This document shows, piece after piece, positions 1 through 7,513 of a DNA stretch of 64,000 nt. The number at the start of each line of letters is the position of its first letter. The stretch's first letter is position 1. The stretch comes from Steroidobacteraceae bacterium. Its GTDB lineage: Bacteria > Pseudomonadota > Gammaproteobacteria > Steroidobacterales > Steroidobacteraceae. The notes under the pieces were generated by a model that saw only the letters and a list, made by a program, of their open reading frames with translations, had not been told where the DNA came from and did not search any database. Location: the NCBI GenBank assembly GCA_025451845.1, contig JANWJS010000029.1, positions 62,001 to 126,000 of the forward strand, read 5' to 3'. Both the position numbers and the translations under genes were made by a program.

Positions 1-1
1 C

Positions 2-433
2 GGTGAAGCGCAGGTGAAGATCTGGCGCCGCAGCTACGACATCCCGCCGCCGCGGCTGGCCGCCGATGACGAGCGTCACCCGCGCTTCGATCCGCGCTAT
101 GCAGACGTGCCGGCGGCCGAGTTGCCGGCCGCCGAGTCGCTGCAGGACACACTCGCGCGCGTGCTGCCCTTCTGGCACAGCCGCATCGCGCCGGAGCTGC
201 GCCGCGGACGCAACGTGCTCGTGGCCGCGCACGGCAACAGCCTGCGCGCCATGGTGAAAATGTTGGATGCCGTGTCGGAGAGCGAGATCGTCGAGCTCAA
301 CATCCCGACGGGCGTGCCCCTGCTCTACGAGCTCGATGCGCAGCTCAAGCCGCTCGCGCGCCGCTACCTCGGCGACCCGGCCGCCATCGCCGCAGCCGCA
401 GAAGCGGTACGCCGTCAGACGGAAAAGCGTTGA
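2..433 (+). CDS. gpmA: 2,3-bisphosphoglycerate-dependent phosphoglycerate mutase (3' part)
   Basis: This is the C-terminal part of a glycolytic phosphoglycerate mutase, which interconverts 3- and 2-phosphoglycerate in the cytoplasm. The reading frame is open from the first bases of the window, so the N-terminus with the phospho-histidine (RHG) motif lies outside. Visible family hallmarks are the [10 protein letters not shown] segment near the edge, the second catalytic histidine in AAHGNSLRA, and [17 protein letters not shown] near the end. The spacing and order match the dPGM branch and not the cofactor-independent enzyme. The C-terminus is a short Ala-rich tail. The next gene is convergent and ends 8 bases beyond the stop. 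Confidence 0.95.
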   Translation, partial: GEAQVKIWRRSYDIPPPRLAADDERHPRFDPRYADVPAAELPAAESLQDTLARVLPFWHSRIAPELRRGRNVLVAAHGNSLRAMVKMLDAVSESEIVELNIPTGVPLLYELDAQLKPLARRYLGDPAAIAAAAEAVRRQTEKR

Positions 434-440
434 TCGGCAC

Positions 441-812
441 TTACGCCGCCCACCCGTCGTAGCGGCCCTGGTGCTCCGCGGCGATGATGCTCATTTTCTG
501 ACTGAGCTCGACCATGTCGGGCAGGAGCAGGCGCATCGTCTTCGTCGCGTGCAGGCTCAACGGCAGGGTAACCTCGTTTTCGATCGGCCTGACGTCAACG
601 CCGAACCCGTCCGGTTCCAGACGCGCACGTACCGCGCTGCAGGCAGCCTCGTCCGGCAATGCCAGGAAGAAGTCCACCGGATACTCATTGAAGGGAGCGT
701 ATCCCTGGGAACGGAGGCGCTCGATCATCTTTTCATCCCAGCTCTCATGATGCGCGGGACGAAATTTGCGCACGGTGAAATAGAGGCGTGCCACGACAAT
801 CGCGCCGATCAC
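441..812 (-). CDS. RraB-family (RNase E inhibitor-like) protein with N-terminal membrane segment
   Basis: A 123-residue protein whose body resembles the RraB (regulator of RNase E activity B) family: a W-E-x-M-I-E-x-L opening, Y-P-V-D-F-F-L-A-L, and a C-terminal LPLSLHATKTMRL stretch. Family members bind RNase E and alter mRNA decay. Unlike E. coli RraB, this copy begins with a hydrophobic stretch (IGAIVVARLYF). The open frame continues upstream through more hydrophobic codons (VLWLIIACAV), so the true start may be an upstream CTG or another unusual codon, giving a full membrane anchor. GTG at 812 is the first conventional start. It lies just downstream of the ferredoxin gene on the same strand and is probably co-transcribed with it. 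The family call is good; the role in RNA decay is inferred. Confidence 0.72.
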   Translation of the reverse strand: MIGAIVVARLYFTVRKFRPAHHESWDEKMIERLRSQGYAPFNEYPVDFFLALPDEAACSAVRARLEPDGFGVDVRPIENEVTLPLSLHATKTMRLLLPDMVELSQKMSIIAAEHQGRYDGWAA

Positions 813-861
813 GGCGCAGGCAATTATCAGCCAGAGGACGTGAATGGGGGCGGCTCCCGCT

Positions 862-1176
862 CTACTCGTCCGGAGCGATCGTGACGCGCAGCCCGGAGAG
901 CTCCGCGGTGAATTCCACCTGACAGGACAGGCGCGAGTTGTCCTGAGTGTGAGCGAGCTCCGTCAGCAACTCCCGCTCGTCCGACATCGGCGCCGGCAGC
1001 CGGGCCTGCCACTCGGGATCGACGTAAACGTGGCAGGTGGCGCACGAGCACATTCCGCCGCAGATGGCCGCCACCCCGTACTCGAGCTCCCGCAAGGTCT
1101 CCATGACCTTCAGACCCGCCTTCGCCTCGACCTCATGCTCCTCACCGTCGCGATCGATCACCCGCAGCAACGCCAT
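862..1176 (-). CDS. 2Fe-2S ferredoxin, adrenodoxin/ISC type
   Basis: A 104-residue [2Fe-2S] ferredoxin. The cluster ligands are visible in ICGGMCSCATCHVYV (Cys-x5-Cys-x2-Cys), with the fourth Cys in RLSCQVEF. The Cys-x5-Cys spacing and the following HVYVDPEW put it in the adrenodoxin/Fdx group that serves iron-sulfur cluster assembly and P450s, not the plant type. The start is the ATG at 1176; an overlapping GTG three bases upstream is less likely. It sits upstream of the RraB-like gene with a 49-base gap and downstream of the thiamine-binding-like gene. There is no isc cluster around it, so its electron partner cannot be named from context. A TrxR-like ferredoxin-NADP reductase lies at 27-28 kb and could supply electrons. 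Confidence 0.93.
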   Translation of the reverse strand: MALLRVIDRDGEEHEVEAKAGLKVMETLRELEYGVAAICGGMCSCATCHVYVDPEWQARLPAPMSDERELLTELAHTQDNSRLSCQVEFTAELSGLRVTIAPDE

Positions 1177-1265
1177 CACCTACCTCTGTTTTGCACCAGG
1201 CGGCCCGCGGCGCCAGCCAAAGGCCAAGCCTTCTAGTTTGCCGATTCGAGGCCTTCCGCGCCAGC

Positions 1266-1535
1266 TTACAGCGGACCCAGCACCTTCAGGACGAACGCTG
1301 CCTTGCCACCCTGGCTCTCCCGGCTTTCGAAAGTGGCGCGCAGCTCCCGGCGAAGGACCTCGAAAACGCGCTCGTACTCGCCGAAGACCTGGGTGCTGAG
1401 GCTGCCGCTCACCACCTTCAGCTCCCCCGTCGCGGTCAGCCGGGCAATGAAATCGTGGATTTCCGGAGCGAAGTGTTCCGCCAGCGGGTACAGACTGATT
1501 TCGACGCCGATCTCCATGGGAGCATTGTAGTTCAT
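1266..1535 (-). CDS. Thiamine-binding-like (MTH1187/YkoF-type) small protein
   Basis: An 89-residue protein matching the Thiamine_BP (DUF77/MTH1187) fold: an N-terminal beta strand (IGVEISLYPL), a helix with an acidic face (APEIHDFIARL), the V-V-S-G-S-L-S-T-Q-V-F-G-E-Y central segment, and a second helix (ERVFEVLRRELRATF). Relatives form oligomers that bind thiamine or its pyrimidine moiety, but several have no proven ligand. The start could be the ATG at 1535 or the in-frame ATG at 1517, which aligns better with family starts. Neither has a clear ribosome binding site. It diverges from phzF, with 46 bases between the two starts. Confidence 0.68.
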   Translation of the reverse strand: MNYNAPMEIGVEISLYPLAEHFAPEIHDFIARLTATGELKVVSGSLSTQVFGEYERVFEVLRRELRATFESRESQGGKAAFVLKVLGPL

Positions 1536-1581
1536 GGGCTAGAATGACCGCTCGGCGCCGCCGGGACGGGGAACGGGAGCG

Positions 1582-2484
1582 ATGACCAAGAAAATCCAGG
1601 TGCATCAGGTGGATGCCTTCACGGTGGAGCGCTTCACCGGAAATCCCGCCGGTGTCGTCCTCAACGCGGACGGATTGACCGACGCGCAGATGCTTGCCAT
1701 TGCGCGGGAGCTCAACAACGCCGATACCGCCTTCATTCTCGCGCCCGAGGGGGACGGTCACGATCTGCGGGCGCGATTCTTCACGCCCCGCACCGAGGCC
1801 GGCTTCGTGGGCCATGCGACCATCGCCGCGCACTACGTGCTCTCCCGCAGGCACAACGCGCCGCGGCAGTTGCGCCAAAAATCCAAGGCAGGGATCGTCG
1901 ACGTCGAGATCCGCGGCAGTGGCGAGGACCGCAAGATCGCGGTTCGCCAGAGCGCGCCGCCCCTCGGACGGGAGCTGAACGATCGCGAGCGGCTCGCGGT
2001 ACTGGATGCGCTGGCGCTCGCGACGGACGACCTCGACACGCGCTGCCCCTTGCGGATCGCGGGCTCGAGCAGCACACGGTTGCTCATCGGTGTGCGCGGC
2101 ACGGAACAGCTGCGGCACTTGAAGCCCGATATGACTCGCCTGACGACGCTGTCAGCGCAGATCGGAGCGGCCGGCTACTTCGTCTTCGTGCTGACTCCCG
2201 ACAAGGAAGATCACCTGACGGAATCGCGGATGTTCTGCCCGGCGCTCGGTATCGGCGAGGACCCCGTGAGCGGTAATGCCCACGGCCTGCTCGGGATGTA
2301 CCTCGCGCACTACGGCTTTCTGACACACGACATGCGGCACGCCTCATTCCACGGCATTCAAGGTCAGTACGTTCACCGGCCCGGGCGGGTCGAAGTGGAG
2401 CTCGACCTCAAAGAGGGAACTGTCGCCGGCGTGTGGATCGTCGGCCAGGCGATCTCCGTCTTCGAGACCGAGATCTCCCTCTGA
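1582..2484 (+). CDS. PhzF-family epimerase/isomerase
   Basis: A 300-residue member of the PhzF/diaminopimelate-epimerase-like fold. Hallmarks are the opening QVDAFTVERFTGNPAGVV, FFTPRTEAGFVGHATIAAHYVL, and the late EDPVSGNAHG loop that builds the second half of the active site. In PhzF of Pseudomonas the catalytic acid is Glu45 within an S-E-T-x-F context. Here the equivalent position reads NNADTAF, with Asp48. This occurs in some relatives of unknown substrate and argues against a phenazine role, and no other phenazine gene is nearby. The start ATG has a purine-rich site (GGGAGCG) just upstream. The 3' end overlaps the converging ABC gene by about 77 bases. Confidence 0.88.
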   Translation: MTKKIQVHQVDAFTVERFTGNPAGVVLNADGLTDAQMLAIARELNNADTAFILAPEGDGHDLRARFFTPRTEAGFVGHATIAAHYVLSRRHNAPRQLRQKSKAGIVDVEIRGSGEDRKIAVRQSAPPLGRELNDRERLAVLDALALATDDLDTRCPLRIAGSSSTRLLIGVRGTEQLRHLKPDMTRLTTLSAQIGAAGYFVFVLTPDKEDHLTESRMFCPALGIGEDPVSGNAHGLLGMYLAHYGFLTHDMRHASFHGIQGQYVHRPGRVEVELDLKEGTVAGVWIVGQAISVFETEISL

Positions 2485-3967
2485 CCGGCCCCGCATAGCG
2501 TACCTCCCCGCGCGCCAGCTCCAGCTCATGAGTGGCGCAACGCGGCCACTCCGCTCGCCGGTGCGTCGTCATGACGACAGCTGTGCCGCCGGCGACGCTG
2601 GCTTCGATGCGCTGCGACAGATCGCGCCACGTAAGCTCGTCCACGCCGGCGAACGGCTCGTCGAGCAGCAACAGAGCGGGATCCCGCACCCATGCCCGCG
2701 CGAAGAGCACGCGCCGCAGCTGGCCATAGGACAGCTCGCGCAAGCACCGCGCCGCAAGTGAGGTCAATCCAAACACCCGCAGAGCGCGGCGGGCCGCGGC
2801 CCGATCCGCTACGCTCGGCGCGTGGTTCAGGCCGATGCTCGCGTGGCGGCCCGACTGCACGACTGCGCTGGCGGTGAGGTCCTGAGGGTGATCGGCCTGC
2901 AGATGTGCCGCAACCAGGCCCACGCGCTCCTTGAATACCTGCAATGGGACACCCGGCTCGATCCCGGCGCGCTCGATACGTCCACCGACTGCGACGCCGT
3001 GATCGCCGTAGAGCGTGCGCAGGAGGGTGGTCTTGCCGGAACCGTTGTGTCCGTGCACTACCCAGCAATCACCCGCGTGAATCGTCAATGACACGTCCTG
3101 CAGAGCTGCATGACCGTCGAGATGCACGTGAGCGTGGGTCAACCGCACCAACGCGCGATCGGGAGAATCGTGCCCGCGTGAGCGCGATCGAGTCGCCGCG
3201 CGCGGCTCCGCTCCTCGTGTCAGCCATCGAGCCAGCGGCGCACGCCTCATGGAGCCGCGGTAAACGATACGCCCCTGCTCCAAGACCAGGGCGTGTGTCG
3301 CGCTGGCAGGGACGTCCTCCATACGATGGGTGGACAACACCCATGGCATCATGGACCTCGCCGTACCCTCGAGCCAACGCCGCGCGCGCTCGTGGTTGTG
3401 CTCGTCCAATCCGTTCAAGAGCTCATCGAGCAACAGCATTTTCGGGCGCGAGGCGAGCGCGCGCGCGAGCAGCGTGAGCCGCCGCTCCCCGTACGAGAGC
3501 GTGAGAAAACGTCGCCGGGCCAGCGGCTCGATCCGCAGCCGCCGCAGGATCGCGCTGACGCGCCTGCGATCCGCTTCGCGGGCGGGATGCAGCGGGATAT
3601 CGGTGCGGTGGATACCGGTTGTCACGACCTGCCCGACGGTGTGATTCCAGCCGTACCGCGTGTACTTGTCCTGGCGTTCCGGTCCCACGTATCCGATCTC
3701 GTCCTGTATCTCGTGCGGCGTATGCCACATCTCGCCCTTCCAGCGGTAATGGCGCTCCTCACGGCCGGTGGGTGTGGGCCACACCGAGCCGGCGATCAGC
3801 TTCAGCAGCTGGGTCTTCCCGGCGCCGTTGGCGCCAGCCAACACCCAGCGTTCGCCGGGATGGATGGTCCAGCTCACATCCTCCAGCACCCGCCGCGCGT
3901 TCCGCACGAGGCGCACGCCTTCCAGGCATACTTGGATGTAACGCGAATCCCTATATGATCGAGCCAT
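2408..3967 (-). CDS. Double-ATPase ABC protein, ModF-like
   Basis: About 519 residues with two ABC ATPase domains and no membrane segments. Domain 1: Walker A GANGAGKTQ, signature LSYGERR, Walker B MLLLDELLNGLD, H-loop LSTHR. Domain 2: Walker A GHNGSGKTT, signature LSYGQLRR, Walker B LLLLDEPFAGVD, H-loop MTTHR. Both sites look competent. The length and LSYGE/LSYGQ signatures resemble E. coli ModF, a soluble protein encoded beside the molybdate transporter whose role is unclear. No permease gene is adjacent here. The reading frame is open to 4111, but that part overlaps glpD. The chosen ATG at 3967 fits the family N-terminus and overlaps the divergent glpD start. The 3' end runs about 77 bases into phzF, and the Arg-rich last 25 residues look like run-through sequence. 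Confidence 0.85.
   Translation of the reverse strand: MARSYRDSRYIQVCLEGVRLVRNARRVLEDVSWTIHPGERWVLAGANGAGKTQLLKLIAGSVWPTPTGREERHYRWKGEMWHTPHEIQDEIGYVGPERQDKYTRYGWNHTVGQVVTTGIHRTDIPLHPAREADRRRVSAILRRLRIEPLARRRFLTLSYGERRLTLLARALASRPKMLLLDELLNGLDEHNHERARRWLEGTARSMMPWVLSTHRMEDVPASATHALVLEQGRIVYRGSMRRAPLARWLTRGAEPRAATRSRSRGHDSPDRALVRLTHAHVHLDGHAALQDVSLTIHAGDCWVVHGHNGSGKTTLLRTLYGDHGVAVGGRIERAGIEPGVPLQVFKERVGLVAAHLQADHPQDLTASAVVQSGRHASIGLNHAPSVADRAAARRALRVFGLTSLAARCLRELSYGQLRRVLFARAWVRDPALLLLDEPFAGVDELTWRDLSQRIEASVAGGTAVVMTTHRRAEWPRCATHELELARGEVRYAGPVRGRSRSRRRRSPGRRSTRRRQFPL
3932..3965 (+). promoter_or_regulatory. Candidate glpD promoter for a leaderless transcript
   Basis: A TTGGAT hexamer (3932-3937), a 16-base spacer and TATGAT (3954-3959, five of six matches to the -10 consensus) end 6 bases before the glpD ATG. 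A transcript starting seven bases after the -10 would begin at the A of the ATG. No Shine-Dalgarno sequence precedes this ATG, which is consistent. The -35 matches only at TTG, so this is a prediction. Confidence 0.42.
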
Positions 3968-5495
3968 GCGGCATTCTGGCACATACGATCTCCTCATCGT
4001 CGGCGGCGGCATCAACGGCGTCGGCATCGCGCGGGACGCCGCCGGCCGCGGCCTCTCGGTTCTGCTCTGCGAGCAGGATGATCTGGCCTCCCACACCTCC
4101 TCCGCCAGCACGAAGCTGATCCACGGTGGACTGCGCTACCTCGAGCACCTGCAGATTTCGCTCGTTCGCAAGGCGCTCATCGAGCGCGAGATCCTGCTCG
4201 CCTCCGCCCCGCACCTCATGCGGCCGCTGCGCTTCGTTCTGCCCCATGATGCGCGCCTGCGGCCGGCTTGGCTGATCGGCGCCGGGCTTTTCCTCTACGA
4301 CCACCTGGCCCGCCGGCACCGCCTCGCAGGCTCCGCCCGCATCGACTTGCGGCGTCATGTGGCGGGCCCGGCGCTCAAGCCGCAATACGTCCGGGGATTC
4401 GTCTACTCGGATGGCTGGACCGATGATGCCCGCCTGGTCGTGTTGAACGCGGTGGATGCCCGCGAGCGCGGCGCGCGCATTCTGACGCGTAGCCGATGTG
4501 AGAAGTTGGAAGACTCGCAAGGGCGATGGGTTGCCACGCTGGCGTCGCCGGCGGGAACGGAAAAAGTCGCCGCCAGAGCGGTGGTCAATGCGACCGGCCC
4601 CTGGGTCGGGCAGTTCGTGCGCGATGCCTCGCCGGTCAGCGTCTGTCACTCCGTTCGCCTCGTAAAGGGCAGCCACATCGTGGTTCCGCGGATCTACGAG
4701 CACCGCTTCGCCTATCTCTTTCAGAACGACGATCGCCGGGTCGTATTTGCCATTCCGTATGAGCGGGAGTTCACGCTCATCGGGACGACGGACGCCGAGT
4801 ACACCGGCGACCCGGGAGCCGTGCACATCAATTCACAGGAAGTCGACTATCTCTGTGCCGCGGTCAGCCGCTATTTCGCCAAGCCCGTGCACCCTGGAGA
4901 CGTAGTATGGAGCTACAGCGGGGTACGGCCGCTGTTGGATGATGACGCGGCGGATCCGGCAAGCGTCACGCGCGACTATGCTCTCGAGCTCGATCGGCAT
5001 CCGGTCCCGCTCCTCAACGTCTTTGGCGGGAAGATCACTACCTACCGCAAGCTCGCCGAGACTGCGGTCGACATGCTGACGCGCGAGCTCGGCTCCCCGA
5101 GACCCGCCTGGACGGTCCACGCACTGCTCCCCGGGGGCGACCTGCCGCGCGGTGCTTACGCCGGATTTCTGCGCAGCCTCGAGCGCGCCCATCCTTGGCT
5201 GCCTGCTCCGCTGTTATACCGCTACGCGCATGCGTACGGCACCCGCATCGCGTACATCCTGCGCGGTGCCCACTCGGTATCGGACCTGGGCGAGGAGCTT
5301 CTGCCGCAGCTTTACGAGCGGGAAGCCGATTACCTCTGCCACATGGAGTTTGCCCGGACCGCCGAAGACATTCTGTGGCGACGGACGCGGCTCGGGCTGC
5401 ATGTTGGCACCGCCGGGCACGGACGACTCGAGGAGTGGCTGGCCAGCCGGGAAATCGGGGCTCCCGACCCGGGCCGCCGCCGCAGTACGGCATAA
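3966..5495 (+). CDS. glpD: Aerobic glycerol-3-phosphate dehydrogenase
   Basis: A 509-residue FAD enzyme that oxidises sn-glycerol-3-phosphate to dihydroxyacetone phosphate and passes electrons to quinone at the inner membrane. The FAD-binding Rossmann motif is at the N-terminus (LLIVGGGINGVGIARDAAGRG, residues 8-28). Next come the STKLIHGGLRYLE substrate/FAD loop, GTTDAEYTGDPG in the middle, and WSYSGVRPL and NVFGGKITTYRKLAE in the C-terminal half. Length and motif order match E. coli GlpD. The ATG overlaps the ATG of the divergent ABC gene. The following glycosyltransferase starts 10 bases after the stop, so the two are probably co-transcribed. A glpQ-type phosphodiesterase that could feed this enzyme lies at 31-32 kb. 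No glpF, glpK or glpR is in the window. Confidence 0.96.
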   Translation: MRHSGTYDLLIVGGGINGVGIARDAAGRGLSVLLCEQDDLASHTSSASTKLIHGGLRYLEHLQISLVRKALIEREILLASAPHLMRPLRFVLPHDARLRPAWLIGAGLFLYDHLARRHRLAGSARIDLRRHVAGPALKPQYVRGFVYSDGWTDDARLVVLNAVDARERGARILTRSRCEKLEDSQGRWVATLASPAGTEKVAARAVVNATGPWVGQFVRDASPVSVCHSVRLVKGSHIVVPRIYEHRFAYLFQNDDRRVVFAIPYEREFTLIGTTDAEYTGDPGAVHINSQEVDYLCAAVSRYFAKPVHPGDVVWSYSGVRPLLDDDAADPASVTRDYALELDRHPVPLLNVFGGKITTYRKLAETAVDMLTRELGSPRPAWTVHALLPGGDLPRGAYAGFLRSLERAHPWLPAPLLYRYAHAYGTRIAYILRGAHSVSDLGEELLPQLYEREADYLCHMEFARTAEDILWRRTRLGLHVGTAGHGRLEEWLASREIGAPDPGRRRSTA

Positions 5496-5505
5496 GCCAA
5501 ACCCC

Positions 5506-7344
5506 ATGCGCCCGCCCCCCGCCACCGCCGCACGCGGCTGGGTCTTGTTTGTCCTCCTCGCGCTCGCGCCGATGTGGCTCATCGGTACGCTCGATCGCGG
5601 CGCCTGGACTCCGGACGAGCCGCGAGAGACGGACATAGCGTGGCGCATGAGCGTGCAGAATCACTGGACCCTGCCGCAGCTTGCCAACCAACCCTTCCTC
5701 GAGAAGCCGCCGCTCTCGTACTGGATGTCCGCCGGATCGATGCGTCTTTTCGGACCTTCGGCGCGTGCTGCGCGGGTGCCCAACCTGCTCTATGCCGCGA
5801 TTACCGCCCTGGCGGTTGGGGCCCTCGGTTTTGCGATGGACGGTGTCACCGCCGCGATCGTCGCGGCGCTGGTGGCCGGCACCGCAATTACGGCATTGCG
5901 CGTGACGATGTGGCTCGCGCCCGACGCCTGTCTCCTTGCCGGCTGCGCAATCGCGCTCCTCGGCAGTTATCTCGGCTACACGGCTGCACCGGGCCGCAGC
6001 AAGCTCTACGGTTATCTCCTGATGCATGCCGGTGCGGCCATCGGCTTCATGGCGAAGAGCGCGCCCGGATGGCTGGTGCCCGCCCTGGCGCTCCTCACGC
6101 TCATCGCATGGGAGCGGCGCTGGTCGGAGCTGCGGCGCCCGGAGCTCTACGCGGGACTGCTGCTGCAGGCGGCCGTCATCGGTCCCTGGATTGCCGCGGT
6201 CGCACATTCCCCGCACGGCGCCGAATCGTTGCGCGTCCTCTTCTGGTACAACCTGGCCGGACGATTCACCCATGTCGCGGCGCCCGCGGCATATCACTAC
6301 AGCGCCGCGCATCGCAACTCACCGGGTAAGTATTTTCTCGAGCTCCCGGTCTATCTGCTGCCATGGACCGCCATGGCCGCCGCCGCGATAGGGCGTGCGC
6401 GCGATCGGGTGCGCCTCGCCCGTCCGACTCAATCGCCGGGGGCGATTTTGGACGGCGCGAGGGGCGCGGCCCAACGGGGCCAGGGCACCTGCTGGCGGTT
6501 TGCGGTCGCGGCTTCGCTGCCTTTCCTGCTGCTCTTGACGATGGCCGTGACTGCGCGCGATATCTACGCGGCACCGGCACTTCTCGGCGTGAGTCTCCTC
6601 ATTGCGCTCACGCTCAGCGAGGCGCAGCAACGCTCGAGCGAGGAGCGCCAGGACCCCTTGCTCTGGACACGGCGGCTGATCGCCGTCGTAACGTCCATGC
6701 TCGCCGCAGCGCTGGCAGTGTTCGGCATTGCCGGCCTGAGTGCCGCGGGCACTGGACGCACGGCCGCGATCATCACTGAGTGCATTGCAGCCATCGCCGC
6801 GATGCTCGCCCTGACGGGCTACGCCTTGCGACGGGCTGCCGGGGCACAACGGCGAGGGCAAGTGCTTGCAGGTTTCCAATGGACCTATGCCGCATACGCC
6901 GCCGCCTTCTGCGTGACTTCACTCGTCGTATTTCCCACGATTGACCGCTGGCAGGACCTTCCGCAATTGGCCCGGCGGATTCACCTCGAAAACGAGGGCA
7001 CGAGCCTCGCCCTGCTGAACCCCGATGAAACGACCGTCGCCATGCTCGATTGCGGATTGCGCACCTCATTCACCATTCTGACAGCGGGGGCGAATTCTCC
7101 GAGGAAAGAGGTGGCGGACTGGTTCGCCGCGCACGGCAACCGCGCGCGCGTGCTGGTGCTGCTGCCCGGACATGCCTCCGGCGAGCTCACACCACTGTTG
7201 CACGGCCTTCATCTCGATAGCGGGCCGCCCGGCGATGGCATCGCGGGTGAGCTCGCGGCCGAGGGAGTCGCCTCCATCGTCCGCCGCTATCAGCTGCCGC
7301 ATGGACGCCGCTACGCCGTCCTCGGGCCGCAAAAGTCAGGTTAA
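5506..7344 (+). CDS. GT39/ArnT-like membrane glycosyltransferase
   Basis: About 612 residues with many hydrophobic segments, resembling the ArnT/PMT-2 group of inner-membrane glycosyltransferases that use polyprenyl-phosphate sugars. The first periplasmic loop carries the acidic catalytic signature WTPDEPRETDIAWRM, then LPQLANQPFLEKPPLSYW, both typical of ArnT-like enzymes that modify lipid A or other envelope glycans. About a dozen membrane helices follow, then a soluble C-terminal domain (from roughly residue 480) with the strand-rich layout of ArnT. The start is the ATG at 5506; the frame is open much further upstream but there overlaps glpD. No arn operon genes are present, so the donor sugar and acceptor are unknown. 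Confidence 0.82.
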   Translation: MRPPPATAARGWVLFVLLALAPMWLIGTLDRGAWTPDEPRETDIAWRMSVQNHWTLPQLANQPFLEKPPLSYWMSAGSMRLFGPSARAARVPNLLYAAITALAVGALGFAMDGVTAAIVAALVAGTAITALRVTMWLAPDACLLAGCAIALLGSYLGYTAAPGRSKLYGYLLMHAGAAIGFMAKSAPGWLVPALALLTLIAWERRWSELRRPELYAGLLLQAAVIGPWIAAVAHSPHGAESLRVLFWYNLAGRFTHVAAPAAYHYSAAHRNSPGKYFLELPVYLLPWTAMAAAAIGRARDRVRLARPTQSPGAILDGARGAAQRGQGTCWRFAVAASLPFLLLLTMAVTARDIYAAPALLGVSLLIALTLSEAQQRSSEERQDPLLWTRRLIAVVTSMLAAALAVFGIAGLSAAGTGRTAAIITECIAAIAAMLALTGYALRRAAGAQRRGQVLAGFQWTYAAYAAAFCVTSLVVFPTIDRWQDLPQLARRIHLENEGTSLALLNPDETTVAMLDCGLRTSFTILTAGANSPRKEVADWFAAHGNRARVLVLLPGHASGELTPLLHGLHLDSGPPGDGIAGELAAEGVASIVRRYQLPHGRRYAVLGPQKSG

Positions 7345-7346
7345 AT

Positions 7347-7421
7347 TCAGCATTCTTTCAGGTTCAGGGCGTAGTCGAGTCCCGTCGCTGCGAAACTGAC
7401 GGCGATTAATTTGTTTTTCAT
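7347..7421 (-). CDS. Candidate 24-codon small ORF
   Basis: A 24-codon frame (ATG at 7421, TGA at 7347-7349) on the strand opposite the flanking genes. It encodes a peptide starting MKNKLIAVSF and ending LNLKEC. A weak GAAG sequence lies about 5 bases before the ATG. It lies in a pocket of noticeably lower GC than its surroundings, and its start codon context (ATG AAA AAC AAA) looks like a genuine start. No peptide-processing gene is adjacent. It could be a secreted or membrane-active peptide, a precursor peptide, or chance. Nothing beyond the frame and composition supports it. Confidence 0.25.
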   Translation of the reverse strand: MKNKLIAVSFAATGLDYALNLKEC

Positions 7422-7513
7422 GCTCGCTTCAGAAATGTCCGGCAGATTCTCCTCGCCGCACCGTGATACCAAGCGGGAGCACCCGCAGGCGGCGCCATTT
7501 ACCAGGGGGAACA

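Noticed and set aside
1180-2118. A 312-codon minus-strand frame across phzF and the thiamine-binding-like gene
   Set aside because: Antisense of phzF; no domain and incompatible with the supported genes there.
5038-6312. A 424-codon minus-strand frame over the glpD end and the glycosyltransferase
   Set aside because: Overlaps two well-supported genes and has Arg/Gly-rich composition without motifs.
7347-7421. Calling the 24-codon ORF a lasso peptide precursor
   Set aside because: The segment after the Thr-Gly has no Asp or Glu at ring position 7-9 and no processing genes are nearby.
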